Assembly: GCA_963693085.1 (NCBI GenBank)
Contig: OY856411.1
Coordinates: 1,345,036,550 to 1,345,100,549, forward strand
Length of the DNA: 64,000 bases
Reading direction: 5' to 3'
Origin: Alisma plantago-aquatica
Taxonomy: Eukaryota; Streptophyta; Magnoliopsida; Alismatales; Alismataceae
Shown here: piece after piece, positions 1 to 10,741 of the stretch
How the letters are laid out: the number at the start of each line of letters is the position of its first letter
Position numbering within the stretch: position 1 is the stretch's first letter
Made by a program: the position numbers and the translations under genes
Notes under the pieces: model-generated
Seen by the model: the letters and a program-made list of their open reading frames with translations, nothing else
Told to the model about the DNA's origin: nothing
Databases searched by the model: none

Positions 1-662
1 GTAGAATTTCTTATAATAATAGCTATCAGCACAGTATTGAGATGGCACCATATGAGGCATTGTATGGTAGACGTTGTAGATCTCCTTTATGTTGGTATGA
101 AACAGGAGAATATCAATTTTTGGGTCCTGAGCTAGTACAGCAAACAACTGAGAAGATTAAAGTCATACAACAATAGTTGAAAGCTGTCCAGGATAGATAG
201 AAATCTTATGATGATAAGCGTCGTAGACCCTTAGAATTCCAAGTTGGAGATAGAGTATACCTCAAGGTCTCACCTTGGAAAGGTATCCTGAGATTTGGAA
301 AGAAGGGGAAGTTAGCTCCTAGATTTATGGGGCCTTATCCGAGCATTGAAATGATGGGAAAGGTAGCCTATAAGCTAGAGTTACCACCTGAGTTACATAG
401 ATTGCACCCAGTGTTTCATATCTCTATGTTGAGAAAGTGTCATCCTGACACAGAGTTAGTTCTGCAACATGTGGAGGTAGAACTAAATGATGATATATCT
501 TATGTTGAAGGACCTGTGTTGGTTCTTGACAGAAGAATTAAAAAGCTGAAAAAGAAAGACATTTGTCTTGTAAAAGTTCTCTGGCATCACCGTGGCATTG
601 AAGAAGCTACATGAGAACTAGAGGAAGAGATGAGGAGGAAATACCCTACTCTTTTCTATTAA
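1..662 (+). pseudogene. Ty3/gypsy chromovirus pol 3' end (integrase C-terminus), broken
   Basis: This is the last ~220 codons of a retrotransposon polyprotein, entering from the left edge of the window. The frame shows the end of the integrase core (APYEALYGRRCRSP) and the integrase C-terminal domain with the GDRVYLKVSPWKG and HPVFHISMLRK signatures typical of Ty3/gypsy elements. A short chromodomain-like tail (LVKVLWHHRGIEEAT) points to the chromovirus branch, probably Tekay/Del-like. The frame is broken by in-frame stops near 171, near 200 and at 612-614; the last looks like a TGG to TGA change. It ends at 660-662, about 50 bp before the LTR. In a working element this part would join the cDNA to host DNA and steer integration to chromatin. 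The copy is dead. The family call is strong; the lineage is inferred. Confidence 0.9.
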
Positions 663-695
663 TGTTTTCGTTGATGATTTCGGGGACAAAATCCT

Positions 696-713
696 TGTAA
701 GGGGTGGATAATC
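696..713 (+). other. Polypurine tract of the chromovirus
   Basis: A purine run (AAGGGGTGGA, about 699-708) lies directly before the LTR start TGTAACATCC. This is the expected plus-strand primer site of an LTR retrotransposon and fixes the left end of the 3' LTR at 714. Confidence 0.75.
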
Positions 714-2133
714 TGTAACATCCCTGACCTGGGTTATGCCTTAACCCTAGGTGTTTTGTTTAAGAAAGATAATCATATGATTGATATTATCTTTTGAAAA
801 GTAATTAAGGCTCAAGAGGAACTTATATTTCAATTTTAGTCCTTTTTAATGACGTTGAAAATAATGTTTTGCTTGTGTTGGACTAAAGTGCAAATTAACC
901 AAGTTGAGGGGTTAAATTGCAAACTTTACATGATAAGATGTTCCTCATGTATTGAAGAATCATGAGAATGAATATGATGCAGAGGTATGGCTTGTGATAG
1001 CCTGAGTACCAAGAAAGAGTTGATAAAGCAATGTTTGTGCATTAAAACCTAGTTTTGGTGTAATGTGCAATCTACCCAAAACCTAGGGTTCAATATGAAA
1101 ATTACCACTTCAAAATAGTCCCTAATGTTTCTTGGCATCATGTAGAGCAAATAAAATGAGAGGGTCATCTCATTTGTACCTCTTTGAAGGAGAGAGAATC
1201 CTGATATTAAAATAATCAAGATTTAAGCATAATTGAAACCTTAATTCAATTTAATGCAAAAATAATTATATTAAATGGATTGCCCTTCAACCAAAATTGT
1301 AGAGGTTTAAATCTACATATATGGACGTCCTTGTGCCTTGAAAAGACAAAAGAAATATCTACGTGAGTGGAGAACCCACTCACATTAAGAAAATAAAAAG
1401 AAATATCCACTAACTTATGGATATTATTATTATAAGGGTTAAGGTGCTTAATTTGCTTTTCTTTAAATCACATGGATAATTGAGAGGAATAAGAGTCAAA
1501 GGAGATATCCTCGTAACCAAGGAAGGTAAGGGCGCAAGTGGCAAGGAAATGGAGAAGATAATCCCTACTTTCTCTCTCTTAAATGAATTTTCAATAAAAT
1601 TCATATATATGCTCCTTTATCCATGAGTTGAAAGGGTAATTTCGAATCCACTTTCACTTATTGCTTCAAAAACGACCAAGGGATCTTAGGAGCAAAAGTA
1701 GGATGACCCCCAACCTGTTGGTAAGCTTCTTGACCTTCTTTCACCTTGATTTCATGGTGGAAATCACAAATCAATGCTTGATTTCTTCTTTTCTTCACTC
1801 AATCTTCAACTCTAGCCAATCTTTTCACTCAAAAGCTTGAGGATAAGCCGTGGGATAGTTGAAGAATCTTCATCAACCATTGTAGATTTGAAACTCCAAG
1901 CTTTTAAGCTCAATTGAAGGTGGGTTATATAACTTGAAACCTTATTCATTGTTATTGAATTCAATTCCTCAATTCAATATGTTCAATTGTTCTTCTTGAA
2001 ATTTCTTTGATTAACTGATGAAACTACCATGGAAATGGCAGTACAATTTGAGGGGTTGAAGCTTGATGATGATGACATCATCTTAAGCACACGTCTCAAT
2101 GAGATCTAGTTGCAAATGATTTCAACAAAATAA

Positions 2134-2710
2134 TCCAATCGGTTTTCATCAAACCGTTTGGTGATCAAACGGTTTGCAAACCGTTTGGAGGTTGAACCCC
2201 AAACTGTTTGGGCATGTTGACCGAATGGGATAGTCGACCATTTTGAGCCTTAAACGGTTTCAAACCATTTGAACATACTTGAGTTGACCGTTTGGACAAA
2301 TAGGTTCAAAATCGTTTGGAGCCTTAAATGGTTTCAAACCGTTTGGACTTCTAGGTCAAAACCATTTGGAGCCTTAAATGGTTTCAAACCATTTGGACCA
2401 AGTAAACCAAAACCATTTTGATGATCAATGGTTGTGATTGAGGGTTGAGGGTCCAAGGATCATACATTGATGGACTGCAATAACTCAATTGATGAAGAAA
2501 TCGATGGTGCAAACCCTAATTTAATTGTTTGAAGGAATCATCAATTGAACCCTTTCGGTTTCAAACTGATTTGGATCAAACAGTCTTGAGACCATTTGAG
2601 TCCAAATGGTTTTGAAACCATTTGGGGTCAAACGGTCTCAGGACCGTTTGGAATCAAACGGTTTCAAAACCGTTTGGTGTTGAAACCCCAAAACCGAATG
2701 GAGGTCCAAT
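2134..2710. repeat. Array of CpG-centred palindromes (AAACGGTTT / AAACCGTTT)
   Basis: About twenty copies of a 9-11 bp motif in both orientations, many paired head to head so that each pair is an inverted repeat. One pair, 2,167-2,186 (AAACGGTTTGCAAACCGTTT), is a perfect 20-bp palindrome. Many copies have become AAATGGTTT or AAACCATTT, as expected if the central CpG is methylated and deaminates. The array lies within the chromovirus LTR. Confidence 0.85.
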
Positions 2711-2994
2711 GTGATCAAATCATTTGGAGATTTAAGATGATAATTGATTCATTGATCCAATGATGATTATCAATGTTAGGTACAAAGGTTGAAACCCTAA
2801 AGTACCTAGATGATCAGTACCTTTAGATTAATTAACCCTAAAAGGTTATGAAAGCAATGCCTTAGTACACTATGTCAATCATAGTTGTATGTACTTGATG
2901 GAAGGGTTGATGTAACCTAATCAAGTTGAGAGGATGATAGAAAGGAATTCATACATGAGTATTAGTCATGTGGTGATTAGGGTATGATCCTTAA

Positions 2995-3445
2995 TGAAGA
3001 GATCATGAAAACCCTAATCGAGAAGGCTAATGAACCCTAGCCCTAATTCAGGGTAATAGTGAAACCCTAATTGAGGGTGATGACATCAGTAATCCTAAGT
3101 TAGGGTTATGAAATGTAAAACCCTAATTTAGATGAATAGTAAACCCTAATGATGGGTAATTTAATATGAAACCCTAATTGGGATGAATATTAAACCCTAA
3201 TTGTGGGATATTTAATGTAAACCCTAATCTAGGGTGATATTATGTGGAACTCTAATTTAGGGTGATGTTATGTAAAACCCTGGTATATTAATGTGATGTG
3301 GAACTCAAATCCAGAGTGATGCTATGTAATGCTATATGAAACCCTAATCTTGGGCAATATGGTGATAAACCATAATCCTGATCTGGGTAATGGGATGAGT
3401 ATCCCCAATTGACCTGAAATGGGAAACCCTAACCTAGTGAGGGAA
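2995..3445. repeat. Degenerate minisatellite of telomere-like AAACCCTAAT units
   Basis: A motif close to the plant telomere repeat (AAACCCTAA) recurs roughly every 30-35 bp, often followed by a reversed TTAGGGT half, so units look like short inverted repeats separated by TGAT-rich spacers. It is not a head-to-tail telomere array, so it is better seen as an LTR-internal minisatellite than as an interstitial telomere. Confidence 0.7.
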
Positions 3446-5289
3446 TAGTGGTGTTACCCTTGAATAGTGATGATATATTTGTTTTTCATGGTGCTGATAT
3501 GAAATTGATGTAACTGTTATCATCTGTAATAACCATGCAGGTATCATGAGATGATGAACATAGCCAGGTATGCGCTATGATATTTTATTTATTAAAATTG
3601 TTATTGGGCCTTATGTGCCATAATATGCCTTGTTGCCTAGTAAGAGGTAATAAGAGAATTAATGAGCCTTAAGTGCCATGAGAGATGTTTGTGTAACAAG
3701 TATCATGTTTACCTTGGTCAGATGACCTGAAGGTGATAGTTACCTGAAAAAGTGGTAACAATGCTCAGTGATGAGTTAAGGGTTTGAACACCGAGAACCA
3801 TATGATTATGGCATTGAGTTTGTGAAGGGATGAGTATTCCCACTATTGAAATGAGGGACTGAGGTCCCAATGTCTTATAAAGACTGAGAAGTAACTGATG
3901 AAAACAATACATGTTTCTTTGTATCATTTGTCCTATTAAGTTATGTTTGAAAACTTGACTGATGCTAAAAGAATATGATAATGTACTTAATTAATCAAGT
4001 GAAATCTTTTCATGTAGTGCTCTGACCATAGATCCATCATCGTCAGTAGCTGGTGATGGAGAAACAGGTTTTCCTACGGGATCGCTTGGAGTTCACATAT
4101 TTTTTAATATGTGGGGGTCGATGGGTGAAAATATATGTACGTCCTAATGGGGGAATTGATGGAAGGTCAACATTAAACATCTCATTCCTTCATTATATGT
4201 TCCAGGATGGATGTATCACAAATCTCCCGATGTTGTTAATGTCGGATTGATGGAGGTAAACATGAAATCTCTTGATTGCGAAGAGAGTGCATTCACCGTT
4301 GTAGCTCTATAGTGAAGATGCCACTATACCCTGGCAAGCTATGTAGCAGAGACACAAGATGTCCTGCATGTGATCTCACACTGACCGAGATGTGGGAGGT
4401 CATGGAAGCCGGCTCTTCCATTGACTTTGTATGTTACTGATTTCGACTTCGCAATGGTCGGTTGGAGTATGAGTGGTATACCTCATCTCCTCAGAGCTTA
4501 AGTATGTTTGTAAAATGTAATCAGCCGTGTAGCATATTTGCATAAGAGTGAAATACGAGAACCACTGGTTGATGTTATCTTGCTTAGCATGTCCTTGATA
4601 CATAAATGTTACTTATGTTCTTTAATTATGTATTGAATAAGAGACATGCTGCCTTATCAAGTTATAGCTGAAATACTTGGATAGGAATGTTGCTCTTATC
4701 CGCATAGATATTGATTTATCAGCTATTGAAATATATGATTCCACTGTTTAGTTTATTTCTATTAAACTACAATAATAATGTTTTTGGCGGAGAGTTATAT
4801 CTCTCACTGAGGAAATTTACAAATTGTCTCACCCCCGTGGGATCCAAAATTATTAGGTAGACGCCGACAAAGAGGCAGGAACCCTACAACTGAGGAAGAG
4901 CAGCAGCAACAACAGGGACAGCTGTAATCCTTCAGGTGGAAATACTGGATGTCAAGCTTTGTATATAAAGTCTTATGTGTCGTCTATGTACTCTCAGGTC
5001 CTAGGAGTCAGTGGATAATGTTTTTATAATCCATCTCAGATTTTGGTTTGAATACCTTGAGGATTTTGTTACTTGTGCTTTTTAGCAAAGCAATGATGTA
5101 TATATATATATCCCTCGAGAAGAAATGGTATAGTGAATGTACTTTGTGAACCAGTATGTAAATATAATACTGTGGTTCTTGTCTAAAGAGTTTTCCTGAG
5201 AATGGATCTCTTTGAAAATGGTTTTAATTTTTAGTGATTTTCAGTAATCCGTTGTTAGTGATCACTTCGCATTAGTTAATCTTGTTATA

Positions 5290-5808
5290 TTGGTTAATTA
5301 CGGTTTGTACGCCTCAACCAACCCTACCCAGGAGGTGACTATGCATCCTATGCATATGATCACTTTTACCCAACCCCTCCACTTGCTGCTTGTGTTGCTA
5401 CATCCTCTGCTATTAGTGGATCTATCCCTTGTGTTTCCTCTTCCTGTTGGCCCTTTAGCCACCCTACTTGCTGACCTCGGTACCTCTTCTCCCACCTTCC
5501 CACAGGCCAATGAGCTCCATGCTCTTGGCATGTCTTGGGCTGAGCAGAATGCCCATTGGCCCAGCCATGGTTTCGGTTCTCTTGCTGATGAGGAGATGTC
5601 AGACCAGGTGGATGAGGATGATGCTGCTAATGAGGAGGCTTCTGTTGATGATGGTGATGATGGTTCAGATGGCTTTACTGGTGACTCTGGTGATGAAGAC
5701 TTTGTTGTCTCTATTGCACCTTCACACATATATGATGACTATGAGCCAGAGGCCTCGGATGCTGATGATGTTGTTGATGATGTGGACATAGCTGACCTCA
5801 ATGTTTAG
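5290..5808 (+). pseudogene. Sirevirus 3' accessory ORF, acidic C-terminus (unknown function)
   Basis: The last ~110 residues of this frame are rich in Asp, Glu and Ser (for example DEEMSDQVDEDDAANEE, then DDGDDGSDG) and end in DVDIADLNV before a stop at 5,806-5,808. Upstream, the convincing protein sequence is in another frame (GGDYASYAYDHFYPTPP), so a frameshift near 5,400-5,480 is likely. It lies between the lost pol and the 3' LTR of a Sirevirus, where members of this group often have an extra ORF, sometimes called envelope-like. I see no signal peptide or membrane segment that would support an envelope protein. It could equally be a captured host sequence. Confidence 0.45.
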
Positions 5809-6476
5809 ATTTTATAGTTTTTAGTCTAGATGTTGATCATATATATCTTTCTAGGCTATTTTGTACTAAAAACATCATGGCACATTTTTTGAGTTGTACT
5901 ATTTTATCATCATGTTTTCTTCATTTTGGCTTGTAGTTGTTTCTGAGGACATGCTCTCTGTGTTGTAATGTTAATCCTTTGTACACTTACTCTTTGATTT
6001 ACTATATCTCATGAGTTGGTGCCATGTTTACCATATTTTGATTATGACTTAGATTGTTTGTTTCTCTTGTCTTTGTTTAATGTATGGTTTGAGTTTGTAT
6101 GTTGTGGATGTATGCTTGGTTTTGCTTGGAGAAGACATGCTTTTGTGCTCTTATACCACCCTTCCTTTTTGATAATGTCAAAAGTGGGAGATAATTTCAA
6201 AGTTTTCAAGCTCAACCATATTTCTTTTATTGTCTATGTGATCCTTTTATGTTCATCAATTGCTTTATCATGTGACTTGTTAAAGGACCACATAGTATAC
6301 ATGTTATATTGTTTTGTGTACAAAGTTTAACTATGCAGGTAAGAGTAAGCATATATTTAGGGGGAGAAATTGAATGTTCAAATCATGAATCCCCATGTAA
6401 TTCACAAGGCAAAGGTATAAATTTACACATCCTTTTCAATATGATTGAGGTTTGTCATTATCAAAAGGGGGGAGAA
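5809..6476 (+). other. Sirevirus 3' untranslated region with repeated polypurine tracts
   Basis: Non-coding sequence leading to the LTR. It holds at least two purine tracts, one near 6,358-6,368 (AGGGGGAGAAATTGA) and one at 6,461-6,476 (AAAAGGGGGGAGAA) directly abutting the LTR start. Repeated polypurine tracts upstream of the 3' LTR are a described Sirevirus hallmark. The 104-codon frame at 6,016-6,330 has no recognisable domain. Confidence 0.65.
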
Positions 6477-7938
6477 TGTTGACTTGAGAGTTATACATTG
6501 CCCATATTTTGAAAATGACTTAACCATTCCATTTATGTATCTAATATGTTTGTTCAAGATTGATTTCAAGCTTTAGGTACATGAAAAGGATCAAATTATA
6601 CAAGCCCTAGCTTGTTCAAGTTCAAGTCAAAAGCAATGCAAGTGCACATTTTTGGAAATCTCTCCAAATGACCTTAGATGATTTTTTTAATCACTTGTAC
6701 TGATGATATGTCTTGTAACTAAGATGAGAAAAAAATAGGGACACTTAATTCCAATGTTTGATCACTAAAATATCAATTTAGAAAATGTATCACATGTTTA
6801 TCGGTCGAGTTGGAAACTCGACGGATCTAGTGATGGATTTTCTGGAGAGACCAATCGATCGAGTTGCACACTCATAGAACTCGACAGATCGATCAACTAA
6901 GCAAAAATTATTCGACTCATCGGTCTAGTTTCCCAGGACAAACTCGATTGATAGTTTGAAAATTGGCTTTGTCACTTATTGGATCGATCAAGTTATCTTT
7001 ATTGAAACTCAACCAAATGTACTATATGGAAAATGTAGAAAAAGTGATTATAACCATTGGTGAGTTGTTTTAAGCAAAAATAGATCTTTTATAACTTGGA
7101 AAATGGATATATTTCACCCTTAAGTGATCCCACACTCAAGGGAATGCCCCCATCTATAAATAGGACCCCTTGGAGTTCATTCCAAGTTTGTTGATTCATG
7201 TTATTCTAAATCCTTGCTATAGTTGAGTGTGTTGCAACTCCTTGAACCCCTTTCTATCTCTCATTTACATAGAATTTCATGATTATGTGTGAGTTAGGAC
7301 AATTGTAAGAGAGCTACATTAATGTGCTTGTAAAGCTGTCATTCCATTCCATCTTCCCTACCCCCTTTCTCAAAGAAGAAATGGTTGAAGCAAGCTACTC
7401 CAAGTGAAGGTGAAGTTGTTGTTGTTCTTCTTCAAGGTTGAAGAAGAGGTGAATATCTTCTCCAGGTGAAGGAGAAGGGCAAGGTCAAGATTCAAGAAGA
7501 GTGGGCAAATTCCTTCAAGGCCAAAGACTTGATGCAAGTGTGGGTAAGTCCTTGTTGAAGGATGAAGACATCTTGATCAAGTGGGTAAGTCTTTGTGTAG
7601 GTGGAAGACTCTTGTCTTGAATAGGTGAGTCCTTGGATGTATGGTGGTCTCCTTGTATCTCTTATGAATGCATATAAGCATACACGAATTGCAAAGTCCT
7701 AGAGGTTGACCTCTCTAGGTAGTGGATTGAATCTGTCCTAGTTTGTAGAGTGGAACCACTCTAAACCACCTTGTTCAAGTGCATGTTTCAGTTTTTCTCA
7801 TCCTTGATGTGCTTGATTAGTTAGGACTTCAAATTGATCTTAAGCTTTTGGTTTTGATTGATATAATTTGAAGGTCCAACTTATCTTGTGAGACTTTTGA
7901 ATCTCTATTCACCCCCCTCTTGAGCCCTAGATCCAACA
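6477..7938 (+). mobile_element. Sirevirus 3' LTR (1,462 bp), plus orientation
   Basis: Starts TGTTGACTTGAGAG right after a polypurine tract and ends GATCCAACA. It is the reverse-complement partner of the LTR at 12,490-13,954 (1,465 bp): both have the same ends, the same palindrome cluster, the same TATA region and the same purine-rich R/U5. A TATA box (TATAAATA) lies at 7,155-7,162. The next five bases, CCTAT (7,939-7,943), match the five bases on the outer edge of the partner LTR, which identifies them as the target-site duplication of one insertion. Confidence 0.9.
6798..7020. repeat. Palindrome cluster in the Sirevirus LTR (GTCGAGTT / AACTCGAC)
   Basis: Several inverted-repeat pairs built from GTCGAGTT, AACTCGAC and CGATCGA, for example GTCGAGTTGGAAACTCGAC near 6,804-6,822. 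The cluster sits about 140 bp upstream of the TATA box at 7,155 and is mirrored in the partner LTR at 13,400-13,625. Confidence 0.8.
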
Positions 7939-7943
7939 CCTAT

Positions 7944-8828
7944 GACTTCATGGCATGATTTAGAAATTGTTGACATTTGGGGAGTTGAGTACATGGGACC
8001 CTTCCCTCTTCCTTAGGATTCGAGTATATTCTTGTAGATGTGGACTGCATGTCAAAATGGGTGAAGGCTATTCCCACAAAAACATGCAACTCCAAATCAA
8101 TGATTAAACTCGTTAAAGATAAAATATTCCAAAGATATGGGGTCCCTCACACTATAATTGAGATGGCAGATCGCATTTTGTAGAGAAAAATTAGAGGCAT
8201 TTTTGAGAAGATATGGTGTTTGCCAAAATTTTACATCTCCCTACCATCCTCATACCAGTGTCTAGGTAGAAGTATTCAATGGACAAATTTAATCAATCTT
8301 GGAGAAGAATGTGAATCACACAAGGAAGGATTGGGCCTTGAAGCCCAATGCTACTTTGTGGGCATATTGAACTACCTTGAAGACACATTTGGGAATGATA
8401 TCCTTTCATCTTATTTATGATAAATCCTTCTACTTGCTCATAAAAATGGAGCACAAAGCCAGTTGGGCTATTAAAACCCTTAACTTTGAATTATCCATAG
8501 TTGGAGAGAAGTGTTCCCTCTAAATCCAAGAGCTTGAAGAACTTTGCATGACAGCCTATGAGAGTTCCAACATCTACAAAGACCGCACAAAATGTGGCAT
8601 GATGTCCATCTAAGACGAAAAGACATTTATGTGGGTGACCAATTCTTAGTTTACAACTCTAGATTGAGACTGTTCCTTGGGAAAGTTGAATCCAAGTGAT
8701 ATGAGTTGTATCTTGTGAAGCATGCCTACCCACATGGAGCATTTATTTTATGGGACAAATTGACAAGTGACTTTGTATTAACTGGTCACATGCTCAAGTG
8801 CTATGTCACTACAGACGATTTTGTGGTT
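7944..8828 (+). pseudogene. Athila/Tat integrase core and C-terminus, broken
   Basis: Translation gives a Ty3/gypsy integrase core of the Athila/Tat type. The first part reads DIWGVEYMGPFP followed by a residue block ending SKWVKAIPTKT. The second catalytic Asp region has decayed to EMADRIL, with stops and frameshifts after it. From about 8,590 the C-terminal domain resumes (GDQFLVYNSRLRLFLGKVES, then a GAFILWDKLTSDF stretch). The N-terminal part of the same protein is on the opposite strand and ends at 13,955; the reading frame fits exactly after removal of the intervening Sirevirus and one CCTAT copy. The protein would catalyse strand transfer of element cDNA. It is not functional. Confidence 0.85.
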
Positions 8829-9240
8829 TTTTTTAATTAAAAGAGGAGATATTCATTCATCTCGTCTCCTCGGCGAGCTATCCATCTCAAAAGCACAAAG
8901 TGTGAAGCCACAATCGGCTTGTCTCTAGGAGTTATACTTCTCATAAAATGTATAGATGTACATGTAAAACAAAGAAAACAACTATGCTCTGATTAGTCTG
9001 TGGTGTCAATCACCGTGTATGTCAGCAAGGCAGTGAGTAAGCATAGCCTGTGGTAGGTCCCTCACCGCATACCATATCCTCCTCCCTACGAGACCCACTT
9101 GTTCAGCTAATGTGGAAGCTACCTTGTTAGCCTCCTCAATAATTTTGTGGTTCAAGCAGTATAACGTCACCCTCCCATAGCAGATCTAGAGACAAGGGAA
9201 CCTCAACCCTTTCTCCTCTATGAAGCTAAACTACTCATTA
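8829..9240 (-). mobile_element. LINE (L1-type) 3' end with RNase H tail
   Basis: On the minus strand a frame from about 9,160 to 9,012 reads EEANKVASTLAEQVGL, then a Trp, and ends LADIHGD with a stop. This resembles the C-terminal RNase H-like domain of plant L1-type LINEs, with the usual Asp after the EAN motif replaced by Ser. About 180 bp of 3' UTR follow, and the element ends in an A-rich tail (T-run on the plus strand at 8,829-8,836). The 5' end is lost, as expected for target-primed insertion. It interrupts Athila DNA just after the integrase. I could not find a clean target duplication. Confidence 0.65.
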
Positions 9241-10092
9241 CTAGATTATAGGCTTCGTGCCTACAATATTAAAATAGTGCACTTTTTGGGAGGAAACCCA
9301 ACATTTTCTTTTCTTTTTCATTTTTCTCTTATTCTTCCTTTGATTAGATTTTCTCATTCTTTTCATCCTTTTTCACTAGTTATATGATTTCCATTGATAT
9401 TTTATGATTATAAAAAATATAGTTTTCAATCAGTTGGTCACCCAACCGATTGGGAGTAAGGGGATGGTCCCTTAACTAGAAGTGGGGGTAGGGAAAAGAG
9501 TTGTTGGTGGGGGAGGGGTGTCAATGGTTTGAGATGAATGAATCCATCCCCCCAATTGGTCATTATTTATAAGGGGGTCATGGCTTTCTAGTCAACATCA
9601 CAGTTTAAGAATTATAAACAAAATAATTTTTTCTCTCATCATATAACATCTACATACTACTTTTTTATTTTTTTCTCAAAAATATATCAACATTAGTCTT
9701 GCTGGAATACATTTTTGATAAGGAATCCAATGATTTTTGTTTCATCAAAAAATTCATCACGGTTCAAAAGTTATAAGAGAAACAAAATTATTTGTCTATT
9801 ACATAACCTCCACCAACCACCCAACTAGTACCTACCATGTCATCCTCCTAACCATCTTTTCCCCAGCTTTTTCTATAGATCGGTTTGAGCATTATTGCCA
9901 CAAGTTGCCACTTGTTGCTTATTGATTAGAGAAGAAAAGGAAGTAGGAAAGGAGAGGACAGCATAGGAGAAGGTGGTATTGGGAGTGCGTGTGATGCACG
10001 TATATGTGCGTGAGTGTGATGGAATTTTAGTCCTATGTAAACCCAGGGTGGGGAGAAGAGGTGCCACCATAGAAAAATTTTCGGAAGTCGGG
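9241..10092 (+). mobile_element. Athila 3' internal flank, non-coding
   Basis: After the LINE the Athila sequence resumes with the short conserved tail that follows the integrase (LRAYNIKIVHFLGGNPTFSF, 9,262-9,325). Then comes AT-rich, non-coding DNA. The expected 3' LTR, which should begin like the minus end of the LTR at 18,866-20,346, is not found, so the element is truncated here. The stretch 9,720-10,092 shows nothing recognisable. Confidence 0.5.
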
Positions 10093-10735
10093 TCGTGAGG
10101 TTTGAGGGTTTCAGGTGTGTAAAAATAGTTTATATCACCTTTGGAGTCCCACGAGTTGTGATATTCGATGGAGGCACACACTTTAATGAAAAGAAATTCA
10201 ATAATATACTGAGCAAATATGGAGTCAAGCATAAGATATCTACTTCATATCACCCTCAAATGGAGGGACAAGTAGAAGTATCAAATAGATAGCTGAAAAG
10301 TAGTATGGAGATGACCATTTTTAGCTCAAGAAAGAAGTGGGCACTCATGTTGGATGATGCATTATGGAAATTCTGGACAACATTCAAAACATATATTGGC
10401 ACAACACCATTCAAGTTGATCTATGGCAAGTCATTCCATCTTCCTCTGGAGTTAGATCACAAGGCTCTATGAGTTTCAAAACTTTGACTTGAAGAAAGTA
10501 GAAGAAAAGAGATTGCTACAACTCTAATTGCTTGAAGAGCTTCATCTAGATGCATATGAAAAGGAAAAAAAATTACAAAGAAATAACAAATGAATGGCAT
10601 GATAAGAAGACTAAAAGAAAATACTTCACTGGAGGCATGATGTTTGTAGTTGGTAATAGTATTGGTCTACTTCACTTTAGGTTACCTGAAACAGTTCACA
10701 CAGTCGAGTAAAAAACTAGATGGAATTTCTACATA
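10093..10735 (+). pseudogene. Second Athila/Tat-type integrase fragment
   Basis: This frame reads through the second half of an integrase core: [15 protein letters not shown] with the second catalytic Asp, then [14 protein letters not shown] and GQVEVSNR with the catalytic Glu, spaced as in DDE integrases. It then runs through LDDALWKFWTTFK and a FKLIYGKSFHLPLELDHKAL stretch, with stops near 10,290 and 10,470. The end (KTRWNFYIEGLSL) is a decayed C-terminal domain. It overlaps in content with the integrase at 7,944-8,828 but is clearly different in sequence, so it comes from another Tat-lineage element. Its right edge touches Sirevirus gag at about 10,740. Confidence 0.8.
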
Positions 10736-10741
10736 GAGGGT

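Larger units (their letters stand above)
714..5265 (+). mobile_element. Chromovirus 3' LTR, very long, right end lost
   Basis: The LTR starts at TGTAACATCC, right after the polypurine tract and the end of pol. The expected mirror end (GTTACA) is not seen before the next element, so the right boundary is inferred from where Sirevirus sequence begins (about 5,270-5,290) and the LTR is probably truncated. It would be at least ~4.5 kb, long for the lineage. Inside are an array of AAACGGTTT/AAACCGTTT palindromes (2,134-2,710) and an array of AAACCCTAAT-like units (about 2,995-3,445). The stretch at 4,780-4,930, with CTCACCCCCGTGGGATCC, resembles the R/U5 part of such LTRs. No other gene is evident; short frames at 1,410-1,604, 3,718-3,927, 4,053-4,250 and 4,400-4,603 have no coding signature. 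An unrecognised insertion within the LTR is possible. Confidence 0.6.

Noticed and set aside
2134..2710. CRISPR-like array
   Set aside because: Repeats are short, variable, in both orientations and without regular unique spacers, inside a plant LTR.
2995..3445. Interstitial telomere
   Set aside because: Units are spaced by 30-35 bp and partly inverted, not a head-to-tail TTTAGGG array, and lie inside an LTR.
5298..5791. Overlapping frames on both strands at the acidic ORF (143 and 107 codons)
   Set aside because: They are shadows of the Asp/Glu-rich frame; the antisense and shifted readings are low-complexity Ser/Thr or Met/Leu runs.
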